Under the pieces are notes generated by a model. The model saw only the letters and a program-made list of their open reading frames with translations, was not told where the DNA came from and did no database searches. From the IMG/VR virus record IMGVR_UViG_3300022562_001757, positions 1 to 64,000 of that record: a stretch of DNA of 64,000 bases. One strand, written 5' to 3'. A program made the position numbers and the translations under genes. Of the stretch, positions 14,723 to 24,613 are shown piece after piece; position 1 is the stretch's first letter, and each line of letters begins with the position of its first letter. The stretch is from a virus.

Positions 14723-15204
14723 GCTTGCACCACAACACGCAATCCGTAGCGCATGGATGAGTTCTTTGCGATCATTGGAAAGTGTGCCGTGGCGAAGAGG
14801 ACGAACGTTCCGTTCTCCGCCGCCACAGGCGAACCGTGAATTTCTGCCCAGATGCCAATTTCTCCCAGCGTCTCGTTGGCCTCTGCGTTTTCAAGCACAC
14901 AGTGAAACGATGTGGCACGTTCGTTTGGCTGCTCCCATTGGTTAATGCTGTCACGAAAAATCTCGTCATCCAGCGCTTGGGAATCCGGATTTACCGGAAC
15001 AGCAGCCGCAAAATCAAACGGGTCAAATCCTCCGCGGCCTACCGAAAACTCTTTTCCGCGCAAGCATGTCCCGTCGGTCGACCCACGTGCGACCAGGTGC
15101 TGCGCTAACGTGGTCATTTCAGCGTCAACCTGTAGCAGCAATAGCGGTGTAGGATCACCACCAAATGACGCACCGCCGAAACTGCTAATGCCAAAGCTGC
15201 TCAT
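14719..15204 (-). CDS. Short virion protein with collar-like C-terminal module
   Basis: 161 residues. A Gly/Ser/Phe-rich N-terminus (MSSFGISSFGGASFGGD), then FSVGRGGFDPFDFAAAVPVN, and a C-terminal ETLGEIGIWAEIHGSPVAAE with GTFVLFATAHFPM. That block matches the ends of the 12225-14177 and 24016-24456 products and resembles the tail-collar fibre domain. It may be a fibre tip or adaptor. The start overlaps the stop of the 565-aa fibre gene. Confidence 0.7.
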   Translation of the reverse strand: MSSFGISSFGGASFGGDPTPLLLLQVDAEMTTLAQHLVARGSTDGTCLRGKEFSVGRGGFDPFDFAAAVPVNPDSQALDDEIFRDSINQWEQPNERATSFHCVLENAEANETLGEIGIWAEIHGSPVAAENGTFVLFATAHFPMIAKNSSMRYGLRVVVQA

Positions 15205-16898
15205 GGCACCGCGACGTAGGCAGCAAGCCAGTACGTGCTGCCGTTGAGTTCAACCTGCACCATGCGGCTAAAATCCCAGCCCGGGTTAGTTGATTTGGTG
15301 TGCGGCCCTACCATGGCGCCGTCTCCATCAACGTTTGAAATCGAGTCCGTTTGATTCGCCGATTCCTGCCCATCGAAGCTGATGAAGGGCTTGTCGATGT
15401 CGTTCTGGTCCAAATTCAGGATTTCCGTTCCAACGCCTGCATCGGAGGAAATGGTGAGCAAGCCAGTTTTGGTCATCGATAGCCTGGACGTACCTCCAAG
15501 AGGCGCGCCGGCTAGCAGCTCCAAAATTGGACCAGTGCCTTGCTGACCAATGCGCATTCCAGATGTAGTGCTGTTCACTTCCATATCGGAATGCCCGTCT
15601 TGGTAAAAGTGCCAACGGGTAACAGCGGCATTACCATCTTGTAGCTTGAGTAGCTCACTTGTAACCGCAGAGTCCTGCGTGATTAGCAATGCGGGGCTAG
15701 TCGACGTGTCTGCCTTCAATTCAGTGTGCCCATCGACGCGCACAATAAATCGTCCAGCCACCGGAACCGCCAACGTCCCTTCAACCAATGCTAGTAGAAA
15801 GGAATCCGAAGCACCTGCATCGTTCGCTGCTGCGATCGAGGCAATGAACGTTCCAGGCGATGTATCCAACGCCAGTCCGTAGCCTGTACCACTTTGGGAC
15901 ACCAGAATAGAAGCACCGGACCCAGCATTGGACACATACAATGCTGCTTGATCGTCGGAGGCATTTGTATTGTTGACCTCCACGATAGCGGCATCGGTAG
16001 AAGCTGCTGCGAGGTTACGCGTGAGCACCATGCCAGCGCCTGTCGTCACTGTTTGTGTAAATGTCAGGCTGCTGCCATCGATGGTAAGCGTGGTGCTGTT
16101 GTTATAGATATCGTCCCAGCCATAAGCAGCCACTTCGTCAATGGCCCCCACAATGCTGGTTGCCGTGGTGGTCAATGTTGTAGAGCCAACCTCGTTGAAC
16201 GGAATGGCGCCAGAACCACGTGCGGCAAATGTCAGGTCGAATGCACCGGTCGTACTTAGGTTGAGCACGTTGCTCGGATTACTGATATCGTACGCACCAG
16301 CACCATTAAACGTCAGGCTACCCGCTAGCTTTCCTTCGATGATCACCGCAGCCCCGGTGGCAGCCGTATCACCGATAATGATTTGCGCCGCGGAGCTATC
16401 AGTGCGCAGATATTCCACCGTTCCATCGTCTATGACGAAGTCATCTGGCGATGTGAGCGTCCACGTCAGTGTGCCAGCATTGATTGCCAGGTCTTTGTCC
16501 ACCGCGTAGATGGAATCCCACGTAGCAAACGCACCGGCAGTCAAGTCGGTAAATGTAGCTACCGGATCACCACCCTTGTGGAATGAAACGTTTCCCGTAC
16601 CGGTGGCGATGAAAAGTCCGTCTTCGGCGATTGCTCCTGGCCACTGCGCATGCTCACCAGCAAACCGCAATCCTTGGTTGGGAGAGCCGGCAACACTCAA
16701 CGTCGCCCAGTCCAAACTTGTCGTGACTGCGCTATCCGTAATGCCAAGCCGTGCTTGCATTGCCAGTACGCTGTCGTTCAAGTTGTTGCGGTAAAGGGCG
16801 TCGATATTCTTTGCCGGGTCGACGACGGGAAAAGCATTGACGAACGGTCCGCCAAGCGTAACGGCATCATCGAACGCGCCAGGATAATTGGTCGCCAT
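15201..16898 (-). CDS. Phage fibre protein
   Basis: 565 residues, GAGGT ribosome binding site. The N-terminus (NYPGAFDDAVTLGGPFVNAF...IDALYRNNLNDSVLAMQARL) matches the type often seen at the base of phage fibres, where a short helix precedes the shaft. The remainder is a repetitive beta-rich shaft with many Thr/Ser/Ala/Gly and NVDGDG, ITQDSA and LSMTKTGLLTISSDAG segments, suggesting a trimeric beta-helical fibre. It ends in a Trp/Tyr-rich tip (ELNGSTYWLAAYVAVP). Target unknown. Confidence 0.82.
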   Translation of the reverse strand: MATNYPGAFDDAVTLGGPFVNAFPVVDPAKNIDALYRNNLNDSVLAMQARLGITDSAVTTSLDWATLSVAGSPNQGLRFAGEHAQWPGAIAEDGLFIATGTGNVSFHKGGDPVATFTDLTAGAFATWDSIYAVDKDLAINAGTLTWTLTSPDDFVIDDGTVEYLRTDSSAAQIIIGDTAATGAAVIIEGKLAGSLTFNGAGAYDISNPSNVLNLSTTGAFDLTFAARGSGAIPFNEVGSTTLTTTATSIVGAIDEVAAYGWDDIYNNSTTLTIDGSSLTFTQTVTTGAGMVLTRNLAAASTDAAIVEVNNTNASDDQAALYVSNAGSGASILVSQSGTGYGLALDTSPGTFIASIAAANDAGASDSFLLALVEGTLAVPVAGRFIVRVDGHTELKADTSTSPALLITQDSAVTSELLKLQDGNAAVTRWHFYQDGHSDMEVNSTTSGMRIGQQGTGPILELLAGAPLGGTSRLSMTKTGLLTISSDAGVGTEILNLDQNDIDKPFISFDGQESANQTDSISNVDGDGAMVGPHTKSTNPGWDFSRMVQVELNGSTYWLAAYVAVP

Positions 16899-16906
16899 CG
16901 GTACCT

Positions 16907-17143
16907 CTACTTAGGCTGCAATGCCTTCAGCTCCTCGCGCAACGCCTCAAGCGCCCGCTGAGCATCTGGTAAAAGTTTCTGGTCAATCAAACTGGCTTCG
17001 AGCGTAAGGCTCATGCGGCGTTGTCGTAGCGCTTCAAGGTGCGACGCTGCGGCTTGGATTTTCGTTTGGAGCAGCTCGATACGCAGCTTGGCGTTGACCT
17101 CTTCAAGCGACGCAGGCTTTTTGATATCGAGCGTTTCGTTCAC
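16907..17143 (-). CDS. Small coiled-coil protein
   Basis: 78 residues, almost entirely a predicted coiled coil (LEEVNAKLRIELLQTKIQAA...AQRALEALREELKALQ). It starts inside the DHH gene stop (4-nt ATGA overlap). Two other coiled-coil genes (18078 and 18350) lie immediately upstream of the DHH gene, so the four form one coupled group. Perhaps a scaffold or chaperone; function unknown. Confidence 0.7.
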   Translation of the reverse strand: MNETLDIKKPASLEEVNAKLRIELLQTKIQAAASHLEALRQRRMSLTLEASLIDQKLLPDAQRALEALREELKALQPK

Positions 17144-18081
17144 GACATTTTTCCGAACAGATTTTTGGCAATGAGCTTGCCGAGGTCAGCTGTGGGCTTA
17201 AATCCAGCGGCGCCTTGATGGCCGCCACCACCTCGATTGCGCGCCAGTTCCGAAACGTCCAAACCGCCATCGCGGCTGTACAGCGACACAGAGCCAGCTC
17301 GCGCACCGTTGGGATGCCACACCGCTACATAGTCGACGCTGTCATCCGAAGCGTAGATGGCGTGCGCTACGTTGGTGCTGGAATGCATGATGGGTGAATT
17401 TATGCCAATAAGCAGCGCAAATACATGGCCATCTTTGTCCCGGAATTTACGGAGCGCCTTCAGTGACTCGTCAATCAAACCTTGCTCGGCCCGCTCGATA
17501 TTTCCAACGATGCTCTGCTCGTTGTCATCCAGGCTGGCTTTGGCACCGCGCTCCACAAATGCAGGTTGGCCCATCCAGTTGTGCAACCGCATCAGCTTTT
17601 GCGCGTCATCAAATCCTGGTGCGTCATGCTGGAACCGATCGTACAAGTCGATGGTTTCTGCAAACGGCGTCAGCTCGTCATGTGGGCCTACCAATTCTTG
17701 CGCACAGATAAGCCCACTGCACGCGCCTTTATCGTGCCGGCATCCTTCTAGGTCGTTGAGATAATCCTGCGTTTCGTGGTGGTCGAAAATGCGTACCTGG
17801 CCCGGAAATTTCTGGTGCAGTTCACGCACCAACTTCTCGTCGCTAGGTAGCATGTCGGCAATGACTACTTGGTCATAGCCTTCAGGATTATCGATGAGCT
17901 TACGTACGCGATCACTCACTGTGCTGTGGTTCTCGTACTCGACCGTCGTATCAGGATAGGCCATCTGGGTAGCGATGGCGCAGCAGGAGCCATCCATGTC
18001 GCCATCGGTGATCAACAGCGTCTTAGTCGGCTCTGCCAACCGATATACTGCACCGGCATAGCGAATGTACGGACGAATCAT
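17140..18081 (-). CDS. DHH/DHHA1 phosphoesterase (RecJ/NrnA-like)
   Basis: 313 residues. Motif I is TDGDMDGS (D26, D28, D30), then VIADMLPS, IFDHHET (DHH at 100-102), and a C-terminal DHHA1 signature RNRGGGGHQGAAGFK. Proteins of this superfamily are Mn-dependent and cleave short oligonucleotides, ssDNA or cyclic dinucleotides. The size and compact layout fit the nanoRNase or signal-nucleotide type more than full-length RecJ. It could recycle nucleotides or degrade host signalling nucleotides (inferred). Its place among fibre and coiled-coil genes is unusual. Confidence 0.88.
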   Translation of the reverse strand: MIRPYIRYAGAVYRLAEPTKTLLITDGDMDGSCCAIATQMAYPDTTVEYENHSTVSDRVRKLIDNPEGYDQVVIADMLPSDEKLVRELHQKFPGQVRIFDHHETQDYLNDLEGCRHDKGACSGLICAQELVGPHDELTPFAETIDLYDRFQHDAPGFDDAQKLMRLHNWMGQPAFVERGAKASLDDNEQSIVGNIERAEQGLIDESLKALRKFRDKDGHVFALLIGINSPIMHSSTNVAHAIYASDDSVDYVAVWHPNGARAGSVSLYSRDGGLDVSELARNRGGGGHQGAAGFKPTADLGKLIAKNLFGKMS

Positions 18082-18353
18082 GCGGCGCCCTTCGGATCGA
18101 TGATGTTCCCATTATCCAGGTCGATTTCCAACCCTTCGGGAACTTGGCGCTCGGCCTTCAGCTTCAAGTACAGTTGCTTTGCACTGGCTTGTAGCTGCTG
18201 AGCTTGATTTTCGATCATGGTGCGCTGCTGCGCCAACGACAACAGCCGAAGCTGCATGTTGGCCACTTCTAGGCGCATGATTTTCGTCGCGTCGACTTCC
18301 GCAACCGGTGTAATCACGGTAGCGTTTGGATCGGTGACTGGTGTTTCCATCAA
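18078..18353 (-). CDS. Small coiled-coil protein
   Basis: 91 residues: a short variable head, a coiled-coil core (MRLEVANMQLRLLSLAQQRT...QAQQLQASAKQLYLKLKAE) and a short tail. It overlaps the genes on both sides by 4 nt (ATGA). It resembles the neighbouring 18350-18724 product in general architecture, and the end (GLEIDLDNGNIIDP) parallels that product's DIPDDGSLNVQTGSI, suggesting an old duplication. Confidence 0.7.
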   Translation of the reverse strand: MMETPVTDPNATVITPVAEVDATKIMRLEVANMQLRLLSLAQQRTMIENQAQQLQASAKQLYLKLKAERQVPEGLEIDLDNGNIIDPKGAA

Positions 18354-18724
18354 TCCACCTCCGCGACTTCTTCAACAACCTTCGGCGGCTTACGGGAAAT
18401 TGATCCCGTTTGCACATTGAGGGATCCATCGTCTGGGATATCGTACTTGCGATGCAGCTCGCGTTGCAGATCCAACATCTCGGCTTGGGAGTGGTCAAGC
18501 TGCTGCTTATGCGCGTCGCGCTCGCGCTGTGCCTGCTGCGCCTTCATGGTGGCGTTTTCCAGCAACAGCTGCTTGTTCTGGAAATCCAGAAAAGCGCGCT
18601 GGATGCGCAGCAAATCAACTTCCGTCAGCTTCAGAAATTCCGCGTACGACTTCGTGGTGCTGTTGCCATTCTTGGGGCTGCTGTCTTCCATCATAGTCTT
18701 CTTCTTTCGTGCGCCCTTTACCAT
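18350..18724 (-). CDS. Coiled-coil protein
   Basis: 124 residues from ATG 18724 (MVKGARKKKTMMEDSSPKNG), chosen because AAGGAG lies 6 nt upstream; the longer frame to 18775 would overlap the big structural gene. A basic head is followed by a long coiled coil (FLKLTEVDLLRIQRAFLDFQ...QLLLENATMKAQQAQRERDA), then DIPDDGSLNVQTGSISRKPP. It starts 14 nt after the stop of the 1,749-aa gene. Function unknown. Confidence 0.7.
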   Translation of the reverse strand: MVKGARKKKTMMEDSSPKNGNSTTKSYAEFLKLTEVDLLRIQRAFLDFQNKQLLLENATMKAQQAQRERDAHKQQLDHSQAEMLDLQRELHRKYDIPDDGSLNVQTGSISRKPPKVVEEVAEVD

Positions 18725-18738
18725 CAGAGTCTCCTTGT

Positions 18739-21700
18739 CTACGTGTTCTTGATTACCGGCCGGTAGAGCGGCCAAAACGCGTCAATCGCGGTTCCATTGA
18801 GATTGTTGGGGGTGAACTCCGTTGCTGTAGGCCAATCCACTGCTTCTGGGCCGGTCGGTCCACCAGACACCTGCAAGACCGCGCGGTGCCGATAGCCGTC
18901 ACTGCCAGGATCGATCAGTGCTCCGAACCCAACATAGGCCAATGGCCCACCATGGTCAAGCTGGTGATACTGTCTGTTTGATGTCGCGAAGATAGACTCC
19001 CCAGGCATGTAGGGTACGCGCTCTGGAGGTGTGGCCGTCGCTTCAACTTGTACATCTTCCAGGCCAAGTACCAAGTCCAGCTCAGTTCCAGATCCAGGAA
19101 CGAAAAGCGGCATATTGTACCGCGTGGACGATGACCCGAGATACAAGCCACGACGAGAATGCGTAGCAGCCGAAATGAGCGTTTCCACATTGGTGATGGT
19201 AGAGGCACCCCAGCTCGGTGGATAGCCCGTCAGATGACCGCGTAGGCTGCTGTGACCAAATGCGTGGCCACGTCGTTGACCTTGCTGATTGCGATCGATG
19301 CGCGACAAGCGCGAGCTGCTGCTGAAGGGAAGCCATAGGATATCGATAAATGGCGCTGTCTCTTCTAGCGCTTGTACGTACGGAAACAGACCATTGCTGT
19401 AATAGTTTGACGGCTTGCTTTCGGCATACACCATGGTCCCGTAAATGTGGTTGTCCGCCGATGCCACATCCAATAGCTGGTCAAGGAAAATGCTAGGTGC
19501 ATATAGTCCATACGTTCTGTGTCTCTCGTAAGCCAAAAGGCTTCCAGGACATGCTGCAAGAATAATGTCCGATGTGGCCCCGGGCACCAGAGTTACGTGG
19601 CTAGTGTTTTCTAGTGACGTACCTCCACTGACGAGGTAGTCATAAAGATTGCCAACAGGCGGTACATTTACGGTTGCTCCAGAGACTTTATCACGCATGC
19701 TAACACCCCAAGAAGCTGGTGTCTTGTCGATGCTAACACTCATTAAGAGTAGATTGGCTTGGTCAAAGTCTCTCACAGGAAAATGATGTTTAAATGCTCC
19801 ATGGGCCAATCCGCCCACCAAATCCCAAGAGCCGTCGTTGCTAGTGGAAAGCGTAGCGGCAAGCTGAATTGTAAAGTAGTTAGCCGGATCGACGTATGTG
19901 CTTTCCCGCTGTTGATGCGCTTCACCGCGGTCGACTAAGCGCGTCAAGCCGTTAATCCATTGGTTCATTTTTACTTTGGCGAAGCCGGAAAGTATGGTTG
20001 TGTATGTATTCATGTAGGCCGGAGCGTAGCTCCAGTAACCAGTGGATGCACCTTCACGACCGGGGTCCAGGTCAAACGCCATCGGAACGGCGTGGTAGGA
20101 GCCATGGATCATTAGCGTGTTATCGGGGAACGGAAGGCGCAGCAGCGCAGCCGCATTGGTGCCACCATTTTCCGCCTTCAAGGCAATCAAATCCTGCGTA
20201 CCGGCGACAGCAGGCTTGACCAACGCCGTATCGTTGTAGTCCGCAAATCTACCGTCACCGAAAAAGGTGTATAGCGTATTGCCGTGCGGCACACGAACAG
20301 GATATCCGGTGTAGCTGTCCACACCTCCGAAGAACGATGTCGGTCCGCTCTGGGTGGCGAAGAAGTCCGAGTTGTCGATCACCACACCGTGCAGCATGCC
20401 CTTCATGATGGGGACTGCCGTACCCGGAACCGCTGCTACACCGCCATCGCTCGACAGCCCTTGGTAAGGTGTGTACGTGTAGTGCACGATAAATTCATCT
20501 GTGATGGAGGCCGTAGGCGTGACGTGCTTCGGCGCGATAACCAGCGCGTACTGGTCGGCCACCGCCGAGATATCGACAGAAATCAAGTTGCTATAGCGGT
20601 ATTCTGCTGCCACGAATCCCGTCTGCAATGTCCAATCGGTGGCCGGGACATTGCGGCGCCACACGAGCGGCATTTCCACCATGCCACCTGGCACTTCCGC
20701 ATCTTGCCAGATGTCGTTGCTCAATACGATGGCGGTAGGGTTGATGGGGTCTGTAGCCGTGTCCAACGCTTCTTCGTGCCACGTGAAGAATGCACGAACG
20801 CTCTTGGCACCTCGGCCAACCTCAATCCACTGGTCGACATCATCGGTGCGGAAAAACACCATCACGTCTACATCACCAGTGTAGGGTGCTGTCAATGTGA
20901 TGGTAATTTGATCCCGAGCATCCGTCATGACTGTCGAGGACACAATTCCCGCAGTCGTGCTGAAGCGCAGCCGATCAATGGCTGGACCGCATAATGTAAA
21001 CGTCGTTCCCGATACACCAGATGCAGCTTGCACGTCGGCATCTGTAATGACGATGCTTGCCGAGGCGGCCAACGTCTTCCGTACGATGGTGTACAGCGTA
21101 CCGATGTTGAGGTCGACCGCTGGCCCGCCAATGTGGTTACGCTGCGCAGACCAAACTCGGTCGGGAATTTCTGCCAATCCGTAGTTGGCATTGAAGGGCG
21201 GAGTGATCGAGCGGTCATAGTGCACCCACCACGCCAAGCATGCCGTGCCAGACGCCGCTGTAATGGTGAGCTGCATTTCGGTCGCGCGCCCTATCGCGTC
21301 GGATGCTGTCACCGTCCATTCTTCGTAGATATTGTGGATTCCAGCTACCACACCCGTCGTCAAGTTGACTACGGTGCCACGCACGAACGATGGTGTTGTC
21401 GCATGGTCTTTACGCGTAGACCATAGCGGTGGACCCTTGAAGTCCATGTAGTTTACCGATGCCGAATTTCCATCCAGCATCATGGTAGACGGTAGTGCAC
21501 GAAGAAGGTGCGCACCTGCTGGAGCGCGGATAATCAGTAGCTTGGTGCCGGCATTGTAGTCGACCAAGTTTTCAACGTCCGCGTAATTCAGCGTGACGTC
21601 GAAGCTACGAGCTACTACATGAAATTCCCGTGCATCGCTCCAAATGCGGCGCATATTGTCGCCATCAGGCAAAGCAAATGCAGAGCCAGGCGATGTCGTC

Positions 21701-23988
21701 GACACGTGGTCAGATTGCAGAATGCGGCTACCTGCTACAGTACCACCACTACCTGGACCAGCCCACTTGTTGGCCATTCTGGTACGCAGTTGACCCCGCA
21801 TCATGCGGTCAATGGACTCATCGAGAATTTCTTGCCATGTGACATTTTCGTCGGCGAGCTGTCTAAGGTCCACAAGATCGTCAGGGTGAATTATGGTGGC
21901 AGCGGTTCGGTCGTCTACACGAGAAGCAGTAGAGCCATTCGGATTGCCAGCATAGCTCCATGCACCCGTATTGCGCCGGTGAACGAGACAAATGGGCATG
22001 GCCCACTCATGCAGCAGCGGATGGATTCGGTCATCCGCGTCAATGGAAAGCGCACGGCTCCACAGTCCACCATCGTGGTACGTGTCTGGCGTAAAGGAAG
22101 CATCCCCATGTAGCCAGCCGCTGGCAGTGAACGCAGCGTCTGTATCACGAATGTCTACACCACCAAGATTTTCCACTACGACTTCGTAGGTCACGTAGCC
22201 GCGCTTCCAGCCTTGGTCGCTCACATTAGGTGGCAGTGCAGGATGCACGCGATCTGAGGGCACATAGGGCCGATGGCGCTCGCTTACCCAGCGATATGGA
22301 GCTGTGCTGCCTGGTACAGTGACTTCGTCGGCGTACAGCGTGATGTTCATCTTGAGATAGACGAATACACGCTCATAGCCCGCCCCTGGAGGTGCGCCCA
22401 AGTCAACCTCCACCGCCGGGTCAATCCAGTCCTCCAGACCGCGCATACGAATGTGCAGGCGCTCTCCTGTGGGCTTTAGCGCAATGGAATTGGCAGATGC
22501 ACTGGCCTGGATGGGGAAGCTGCGTACATGGCTGATAAAGCCCGATGGCAGGTCGCCCGTCGAGGTGTCATGCGTTGTGGTTCCTGGCGTGAGGCGGAAC
22601 TGAGTCTCCACCAAGCCACGCGCCGTGTTCGCCATGTCCGCCACCGGATAGACGGGGAAGACAAAACGTGTTTCGCCGCGGAATACCCGGATGGCGTTGT
22701 TGATGGTGAAGTCTTCTGCCGTCGTACGGTGCACGACAAACAGCGGGATGGCCCAGCTCTTTCCATCGATGGGCGTGACGCCTGATGTCGCCATCCATAC
22801 ACGAGGGTCTGTGCCACCACCGGCCGGCGTAGAAAATGCTACGCCATCGACGTTCAGCGCCAAGCTCGCCACAGCATTGCTGCCGGGGGCGTACAACGCT
22901 GCTGTGGTAACATTTTCCACCGTAGCTAGGCGATACTTGGTCACGACCCAGTCATGACTGCGCGCTTCGATTTCCGGCAGGTCGAAGTTGTTGCCAGCCA
23001 ATCCCGGTGTCCATGCAACGGTAGCGCCTTGTGTGTCTACTTGGTCTATGTCGTAGGTTGCTGCACCATTGGGATTTCGCGGGTAGGGGAATGTCTGCGG
23101 GCTGACAACCTGTTCGCGCCACACTTCCAGGAAGATGAGGTCGTAGCGGTTTCCCTTCGCCGCCATCGATATCTCTTGCGCGTGTACTTGGACATAGAGC
23201 CCATTGACGTACGCAGTGAATGCGTCGAAGGCAATGCGGTCCGCGATGTTGGGCTCTTCAATGATACCGATTTCTAGCGTCGAGCTGAGGTCTTTACCAA
23301 CGGTCCAGCGGTCGCCAGAAATGATTCCGGATCCCTCGACATGGCGCCGTAGTTCTTCCTGTACCAGCGTATCGTTGTAGAGGCTGACTTCGGAGTTGAA
23401 GCTGCCAGTATTTAGTGCGTTCCACGCCACACCATCCCAAAAGTAGAACGTGCTATCGGCATCGACGAAGTAGAAGTCACCTGTACGGTTGGTGGGGCTG
23501 GGCGGTACTGGCAGTGCTGCTGCATTGGGCACGGTACCGCGGAAAAGACTGCGCCGTAATGGATCAATTTCATCGCGCTCGACGAAGCTGATGTTCGCTG
23601 ACACGACCGACACAGCGGCCGGAGGCACCGCAACCTTGCACAGGACGATGTAGTAGTCCTTTTCCGGGTCGGCATTGAATACCGACTCTTCCAGCACACC
23701 GAATTGTAGTGGCGCGACGGCCGGACTTCCCAGAGCGTTGTACTTCGCTTTGACAAAGCACACGTTGGTCTGGTTATCCACAACCGTCAAAATTTGCGAA
23801 GCATCGCTCGTGATGGTCATGCCGTCGTACGACATGGCAATGAACGGGCTTACTACGACGGTAAGACCGGCGCCCGGAACGACACCTCCACCCCAGTAGA
23901 CGCCGCGCTGCACGAGCTGCCGGGTCCGGTCATTGAGATCCGACGTGCGGTCGGGGTTTCGCCATACGAAAGATGCTTTGAGCGTCAT
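18739..23988 (-). CDS. Very large virion (baseplate/fibre) protein, 1,749 aa
   Basis: Begins MTLKASFVWRNPDRTSDLND with GAGGT upstream. Early residues (150-210) contain TGDFYFVDADSTFYFWDGVA, a phrase common in tail and fibre proteins. Most of the rest is beta-rich with many Asp, Thr and aromatic residues, and no obvious repeats longer than about 20 residues. It is likely a long tail fibre or baseplate-attached appendage, given its size and position between baseplate and fibre genes. No enzymatic motif was seen. The size is close to that of host-binding proteins in very large phages. Confidence 0.75.
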   Translation of the reverse strand: MTLKASFVWRNPDRTSDLNDRTRQLVQRGVYWGGGVVPGAGLTVVVSPFIAMSYDGMTITSDASQILTVVDNQTNVCFVKAKYNALGSPAVAPLQFGVLEESVFNADPEKDYYIVLCKVAVPPAAVSVVSANISFVERDEIDPLRRSLFRGTVPNAAALPVPPSPTNRTGDFYFVDADSTFYFWDGVAWNALNTGSFNSEVSLYNDTLVQEELRRHVEGSGIISGDRWTVGKDLSSTLEIGIIEEPNIADRIAFDAFTAYVNGLYVQVHAQEISMAAKGNRYDLIFLEVWREQVVSPQTFPYPRNPNGAATYDIDQVDTQGATVAWTPGLAGNNFDLPEIEARSHDWVVTKYRLATVENVTTAALYAPGSNAVASLALNVDGVAFSTPAGGGTDPRVWMATSGVTPIDGKSWAIPLFVVHRTTAEDFTINNAIRVFRGETRFVFPVYPVADMANTARGLVETQFRLTPGTTTHDTSTGDLPSGFISHVRSFPIQASASANSIALKPTGERLHIRMRGLEDWIDPAVEVDLGAPPGAGYERVFVYLKMNITLYADEVTVPGSTAPYRWVSERHRPYVPSDRVHPALPPNVSDQGWKRGYVTYEVVVENLGGVDIRDTDAAFTASGWLHGDASFTPDTYHDGGLWSRALSIDADDRIHPLLHEWAMPICLVHRRNTGAWSYAGNPNGSTASRVDDRTAATIIHPDDLVDLRQLADENVTWQEILDESIDRMMRGQLRTRMANKWAGPGSGGTVAGSRILQSDHVSTTSPGSAFALPDGDNMRRIWSDAREFHVVARSFDVTLNYADVENLVDYNAGTKLLIIRAPAGAHLLRALPSTMMLDGNSASVNYMDFKGPPLWSTRKDHATTPSFVRGTVVNLTTGVVAGIHNIYEEWTVTASDAIGRATEMQLTITAASGTACLAWWVHYDRSITPPFNANYGLAEIPDRVWSAQRNHIGGPAVDLNIGTLYTIVRKTLAASASIVITDADVQAASGVSGTTFTLCGPAIDRLRFSTTAGIVSSTVMTDARDQITITLTAPYTGDVDVMVFFRTDDVDQWIEVGRGAKSVRAFFTWHEEALDTATDPINPTAIVLSNDIWQDAEVPGGMVEMPLVWRRNVPATDWTLQTGFVAAEYRYSNLISVDISAVADQYALVIAPKHVTPTASITDEFIVHYTYTPYQGLSSDGGVAAVPGTAVPIMKGMLHGVVIDNSDFFATQSGPTSFFGGVDSYTGYPVRVPHGNTLYTFFGDGRFADYNDTALVKPAVAGTQDLIALKAENGGTNAAALLRLPFPDNTLMIHGSYHAVPMAFDLDPGREGASTGYWSYAPAYMNTYTTILSGFAKVKMNQWINGLTRLVDRGEAHQQRESTYVDPANYFTIQLAATLSTSNDGSWDLVGGLAHGAFKHHFPVRDFDQANLLLMSVSIDKTPASWGVSMRDKVSGATVNVPPVGNLYDYLVSGGTSLENTSHVTLVPGATSDIILAACPGSLLAYERHRTYGLYAPSIFLDQLLDVASADNHIYGTMVYAESKPSNYYSNGLFPYVQALEETAPFIDILWLPFSSSSRLSRIDRNQQGQRRGHAFGHSSLRGHLTGYPPSWGASTITNVETLISAATHSRRGLYLGSSSTRYNMPLFVPGSGTELDLVLGLEDVQVEATATPPERVPYMPGESIFATSNRQYHQLDHGGPLAYVGFGALIDPGSDGYRHRAVLQVSGGPTGPEAVDWPTATEFTPNNLNGTAIDAFWPLYRPVIKNT

Positions 23989-24015
23989 CGCGCTACCTCG
24001 CTATGGCCAAGAGGC

Positions 24016-24456
24016 TCAGAAGAAGACTTGGAGACGGAACGTGATGTCGTCCGTTCCGGTCAAAATTAGAAGTGGACGATTGTACACTGCGAAAAGAAAA
24101 GATGTACCAATCTCTCCTGGATTTGCCACCGAGTCCACAATTTCCGCAAATAGAGCCACCGTACTGATCCCTCCGGTGACTTCTCCTTGCGCAATCGAGC
24201 AGACATATACCGGACAGTCGTCGGCCACCAATTCATAAGCGTCGATAGGCTCGGGGCCGAAAATCGGTGGCGCTCCCGGCATGGTGGTCGCTGATGGATC
24301 TGGTGTCAGCGCCGTAGTCGGATCATTTGGATCATGCCCACCAGCAGACACCGCAAATGTTTTCACACGGTAGCACGTTCCGATATTTGGATTCCAGACT
24401 TCTGCCATGCGCCGCTTGGCTTCGTTTGTCAGAACGGCTAGTGCTTCAAAGGCCAT
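24016..24456 (-). CDS. Short virion protein with collar-like module
   Basis: 146 residues. N-terminus MAFEALAVLTNEAKRRMAEV, middle PDPSATTMPGAPPIFGPEPI, then the shared C-terminal module GGISTVALFAEIVDSVANPG and EIGTSFLFAVYNRPL as in 12225-14177 and 14719-15204. It directly precedes the 1,749-aa gene in the transcript. Probably an adaptor or fibre-tip protein. Confidence 0.7.
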   Translation of the reverse strand: MAFEALAVLTNEAKRRMAEVWNPNIGTCYRVKTFAVSAGGHDPNDPTTALTPDPSATTMPGAPPIFGPEPIDAYELVADDCPVYVCSIAQGEVTGGISTVALFAEIVDSVANPGEIGTSFLFAVYNRPLLILTGTDDITFRLQVFF

Positions 24457-24457
24457 G

Positions 24458-24613
24458 TTAGGCTCCCATGCGCGGCTTGATGATGGTCAAATACACGCGC
24501 TTAGCCAAATCCGAAACTACCGCATTTTCATCAGCCATGAGCTGCACCAGCTCAGCATATAGTTGCGGATTGTCACGTTGTATATTGGCCAGGTCTTCTT
24601 CAGTGATGGGCAT
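24458..24613 (-). CDS. Small acidic helical protein (51 aa)
   Basis: ATG 24613 overlaps the upstream stop as TAATG and the frame runs to TAA 24458, one nt before the next ATG. The peptide MPITEEDLANIQRDNPQLYA, then LVQLMADENAVVSDLAKRVY, looks like a folded helical hairpin. The perfect packing between two genes supports translation by coupling. Function unknown. Confidence 0.75.
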   Translation of the reverse strand: MPITEEDLANIQRDNPQLYAELVQLMADENAVVSDLAKRVYLTIIKPRMGA

